Shown here one piece after another: positions 6,866 to 8,927 of a stretch of 8,927 bases of DNA. The notes beneath the pieces were generated by a model that made no database searches, had not been told where the DNA came from, and worked only from the letters and a program-made list of their open reading frames with translations. Position numbers and translations under genes: made by a program. Source of the DNA: Dehalococcoidales bacterium (GTDB lineage: Bacteria > Chloroflexota > Dehalococcoidia > Dehalococcoidales > UBA5760). The stretch lies in NCBI GenBank assembly GCA_016931015.1, contig JAFGFP010000021.1, forward strand, positions 1-8,927. The letters are read 5' to 3'. Within the stretch, counting starts at the first letter, position 1. Each line of letters begins with the position of its first letter.

Positions 6866-6887
6866 TCAGATAGCTTTTGCTACCTGA
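6866..6887. repeat. 22-base imperfect palindrome upstream of the permease gene
   Basis: TCAGATAGC (6866-6874) and GCTACCTGA (6879-6887) pair at eight of nine positions around TTTT. It sits about 100 bases before the permease ATG, immediately after the candidate promoter's predicted start. It could be an operator for the adjacent response regulator or a leader hairpin. Confidence 0.4.
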
Positions 6888-6896
6888 GATTCCGCG

Positions 6897-6920
6897 GGCG
6901 GCAAAGGTAGGAGTGCCGTT
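6897..6920 (+). promoter_or_regulatory. Second leader hairpin candidate
   Basis: GGCGGCA (6897-6903) can pair with TGCCGTT (6914-6920), with five Watson-Crick pairs and two G-T wobbles, around a ten-base loop holding AGGTAGGAG. No known riboswitch consensus was recognised here. Low certainty. Confidence 0.22.
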
Positions 6921-6987
6921 AGTTGGTATCCCTTATTTATCCGGCAAACATCGACGGTGACATCTTATATTTGAAAGGGATTAAGCG

Positions 6988-7977
6988 ATGACTGAAGAAG
7001 AAAGAAGCCAACTTACCGAAAGTAAGGCCAAAAGAATTGTCCGGCGTATTATGGCCAACGAAAACTCCGTTCTGGGTTTAATCCTGATCGTATTGATAGC
7101 CGTTTTCGCCGGTCTGACCCATGGGCTGAATCTTACTCAGAGAAATGTGCTCGGTGTTCTGGTGCAGAGCTCGGTTAGGGGCATCGCCGCCATGGGTCAG
7201 ACATTTGTTATTCTGACCGGCGGTATTGACCTTTCGATCGGCAGCATCGCGCTGCTGACTATGGGCCTGGCGGCAACGTATATGGAGGGTAAAGTCGGCC
7301 ACGGGCCGACCGCCGCAGGTATCTTGATTATGCTGTTCGTTTCCATGGCCATCGGGTCAACTACCGGATTATCAGTATCGCGTATCAAGATGCCGGCACT
7401 CATTGTAACCTTTGCTCTGTGGATAGCCCTTAAAGGGATGGCGCTCCGCCTTACCGGCGGCTACATCATTACCAACATCCCGTCTCAAATAGGTTTCCTC
7501 GGTCAAAGATATGTCGCCGGATTTCCGGTAATCGGTATCGCTTTCATAGTGATCGCTGCCATTACCTATTTCGTTCTTGAGCATACCACCTTCGGGCGCT
7601 CGGTATATGCCACCGGCGGTAATCCAACGGGTGCCTGGCTCTCGGGCATAAATGTGGACCGGATAATAGTTGCGGTCTTTGCTATTTCCGGTCTCATGGC
7701 AGGAATAGCCTCCTGGGCGACGATGTCGCGTATCGACTGCTTTACCATGGCGGCTGTGGAGGGCCTTGAGATTGACGCCATCGCCATAACTGTGGTCGGA
7801 GGCATCAGTCTCATGGGCGGCCGGGGAAGCGTTATCGGGGTGGTAATCGGAACTTTCATATTTGGAGTTATCAGCAACGGGATGAACATCATGGGAGTAG
7901 CCCCGGCTTTTCAGACTATCGCCAAGGGATTGATAATCTATGCTGCTGTGGCCATAGATTACCTGCGCAGACGTTGA
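6988..7977 (+). CDS. RbsC-type ABC transporter permease
   Basis: This 329-residue integral membrane protein belongs to the BPD_transp_2 family, the permease of ribose/galactose-type (CUT2) importers, where two copies form the channel. Family signatures are ILTGGIDLSIGS (75-86), the cytoplasmic coupling segment TTFGRSVYATGGNPTGAWLSGI (about 200-221), and the C-terminal GLEIDAIAITVVGGISLMGGRGS (259-281). Around eight to ten hydrophobic segments can be placed, the first at about 27-46 after a charged cytosolic N terminus. The coupling segment has TGAW where the family commonly has a more charged EAAR-like stretch, possibly tuned to a different ATPase partner. AAAGGGA lies seven bases before the ATG. 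The gene is divergent from the regulator-kinase operon, and a binding protein follows 216 bases later. The substrate cannot be named from sequence. Confidence 0.92.
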   Translation: MTEEERSQLTESKAKRIVRRIMANENSVLGLILIVLIAVFAGLTHGLNLTQRNVLGVLVQSSVRGIAAMGQTFVILTGGIDLSIGSIALLTMGLAATYMEGKVGHGPTAAGILIMLFVSMAIGSTTGLSVSRIKMPALIVTFALWIALKGMALRLTGGYIITNIPSQIGFLGQRYVAGFPVIGIAFIVIAAITYFVLEHTTFGRSVYATGGNPTGAWLSGINVDRIIVAVFAISGLMAGIASWATMSRIDCFTMAAVEGLEIDAIAITVVGGISLMGGRGSVIGVVIGTFIFGVISNGMNIMGVAPAFQTIAKGLIIYAAVAIDYLRRR

Positions 7978-8039
7978 TTATGGCCATCTGGGATGGGGGA
8001 AGATATCTCGTTAACCTTGATAATTGCTTAATATTCCCC

Positions 8040-8064
8040 TGTTACCTTCCAGGTAGTGGTAACA
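8040..8064 (+). promoter_or_regulatory. Hairpin in the permease-binding protein gap
   Basis: TGTTACC (8040-8046) and GGTAACA (8058-8064) form a perfect seven-base stem with an eleven-base loop. No T-tract follows, so it is not an intrinsic terminator. It may tune relative expression or mRNA stability of the downstream binding protein, which importers usually need in excess. Nothing else recognisable was seen in 7978-8175. Confidence 0.35.
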
Positions 8065-8193
8065 ACAAGATAGAGTAGCAGGGCACCACATAAATTGTAG
8101 GAGATTATTAGAAGGAGGTACTGCCTACTGACAAAGTAAGGGGGATTTCTGGATACTAGTGCGAGAGACTTTGAGAAAGGAGGATAAAGAAAG

Positions 8194-8927
8194 ATGAGAA
8201 GATTTATTGTACCGTTGATGACGATAGCGGTAGTAGTGGCCCTGGTCCTGGCTGGATGCGCTGAACCGGCGCCAACTGAGCCCACCGAGCCGACCACACC
8301 GACAACGCCGACAACGCCGACAACGCCGACAACGCCGACAACGCCGACAACGCCGACGACGCCCACCGAGCCGACCACACCTGTGGTACCGTCGGAGGAT
8401 AATCCGATAGGATGGCCACAGGTAGTAATCTACCCGCCAGATAATCCTTTGGAGGGTCTGGGGATAAAGCCCGATGGCACGCCCTATGAGGTTCATCACC
8501 TCTGTTTCAGCGCCGCGCATCCTTGCTGTCTCTTCGAAATAGAATGGTTCAAAGAGCTGGGTAGAAGGTCAGGCGCTAATGCCATCGACAACTCCATAGT
8601 CTATGACCCGATGGGTCAGCTGCAAGTTGTCGAAGACATCTACAACCTGCAACCGGACGCCTTGATTCTTTGGTCTATCGAGGAATCCATGTTCCTTCCC
8701 ATACTTGAGAAGTATGCCGCAGACGGCATAGACGTCTTCCAAGAGGACCACGAGATTTTGAGCCCGAACGTTATAGGTTGTGCACGTCACAGCGGACTCG
8801 GCATGGGGAGAGCCGGTGGCTTCTATGCCATTGAAACCGCAGAGGAGCTGAATAAAGGCTATAAGGCTCTGATAGTCAATGGTTACCTGGGGGCGACACC
8901 GGGTATTGTGCGTCCTCTGGGATTCAA
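8194..8927 (+). CDS. Lipoprotein substrate-binding protein (3' end outside window)
   Basis: The frame is open to the window edge: 244 residues are visible and the end is missing. Residues 1-22 are a lipoprotein signal peptide with two Arg, a hydrophobic core and lipobox LAGC, giving lipidated Cys22. A Pro/Thr/Glu-rich tether covers about 23-66, including seven PTT triplets (36-56). From about residue 98 the sequence resembles the periplasmic-binding-protein fold of RbsB type: a first strand HHLCFSAAH, then LFEIEWFKELGRRSGANAI, and YNLQPDALILW, the usual strand before a ligand-contacting loop. AGGAGG (8178-8183) ten bases upstream makes the ATG at 8194 clear. It would deliver ligand to the permease encoded just upstream from the outer face of the membrane. 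Unusual for the family is a cluster of His101, His102, Cys104, His109, Cys111 and Cys112 at the first strand. Family assignment is good; the ligand is unknown. Confidence 0.85.
   Translation, partial: MRRFIVPLMTIAVVVALVLAGCAEPAPTEPTEPTTPTTPTTPTTPTTPTTPTTPTTPTEPTTPVVPSEDNPIGWPQVVIYPPDNPLEGLGIKPDGTPYEVHHLCFSAAHPCCLFEIEWFKELGRRSGANAIDNSIVYDPMGQLQVVEDIYNLQPDALILWSIEESMFLPILEKYAADGIDVFQEDHEILSPNVIGCARHSGLGMGRAGGFYAIETAEELNKGYKALIVNGYLGATPGIVRPLGF
8281..8381 (+). repeat. 9-bp tandem array flanked by 20-bp direct repeats, in the tether
   Basis: Six perfect copies of CCGACAACG run from 8299 to 8352, followed by a one-base variant at 8353-8361; each unit encodes Pro-Thr-Thr. The array is enclosed by two identical 20-base segments at 8281-8300 and 8362-8381 encoding PTEPTT. 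Unit length is a multiple of three, so copy-number change would alter tether length without breaking the frame. Confidence 0.9.

Noticed and set aside
6850..6987. Riboswitch upstream of the permease
   Set aside because: I compared by eye with TPP, cobalamin, cyclic-di-GMP and ZTP cores; short look-alike strings exist (CTGAGA, GGCAAA), but the required surrounding helices do not.
8112..8118. AAGGAGG ribosome-binding sequence before the binding protein
   Set aside because: No start codon lies at a usable distance; the real start at 8194 has its own AGGAGG.
8299..8361. Tandem array as a CRISPR or as a minus-strand Val-Gly-Val repeat protein
   Set aside because: Units are nine bases with no spacers, and the plus-strand frame is a lipoprotein tether with signal peptide and ribosome-binding site; the opposite-strand frames are artefacts of the repeat.

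Overview
The window reads as chromosomal DNA from a bacterium with a housekeeping block on the left and an accessory signalling/transport block on the right. The binding protein is a lipoprotein with a Pro/Thr-rich tether, there is no sign of an outer-membrane system, and the coding style is moderately GC-rich. This suggests a monoderm lineage such as Chloroflexota (possibly Dehalococcoidia-like). That placement is an inference from style, not from a marker comparison.

Positions 1-2643 (plus strand) hold the C-terminal two thirds of CTP synthase (pyrG), the complete termination factor Rho, and an initiator tRNA-fMet with its own consensus promoter and an intrinsic terminator. Positions 2642-3257 hold a short, self-contained cassette: promoter, a small flavodoxin, and a terminator. 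The cassette is bracketed by an exact 16-base repeat of the 3' end of the tRNA gene, the pattern left by integration into a tRNA. Positions 3258-3437 hold a perfect 12-bp inverted repeat and no gene.

Positions 3438-6635 (minus strand) form a two-gene operon: a NarL/LuxR-type response regulator followed 12 bases later by an 838-residue protein. That protein joins a sugar-type (RbsA/MglA-like) ABC ATPase domain directly to three PAS domains and a HisKA_3/HATPase histidine kinase. The operon has a near-consensus promoter at 6724-6753, with direct repeats over its -10/start region and a palindrome just upstream of its -35. The 352-base divergent intergenic region (6636-6987) carries several further palindromes.

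From 6988 (plus strand) comes an RbsC-type membrane permease, then a lipoprotein substrate-binding protein that runs off the right edge. The window shows permease and binding protein but no free-standing ATPase. The only transport-type ATPase domain is the one fused to the histidine kinase. The most interesting hypothesis is therefore a transport-coupled sensor. Binding protein and RbsC-like permease would report ligand to, or be powered by, a kinase-bound nucleotide-binding domain. The kinase would phosphorylate the adjacent regulator, and the regulator would act on the divergent promoters. A conventional ATPase gene could lie beyond the right edge and would weaken this reading.
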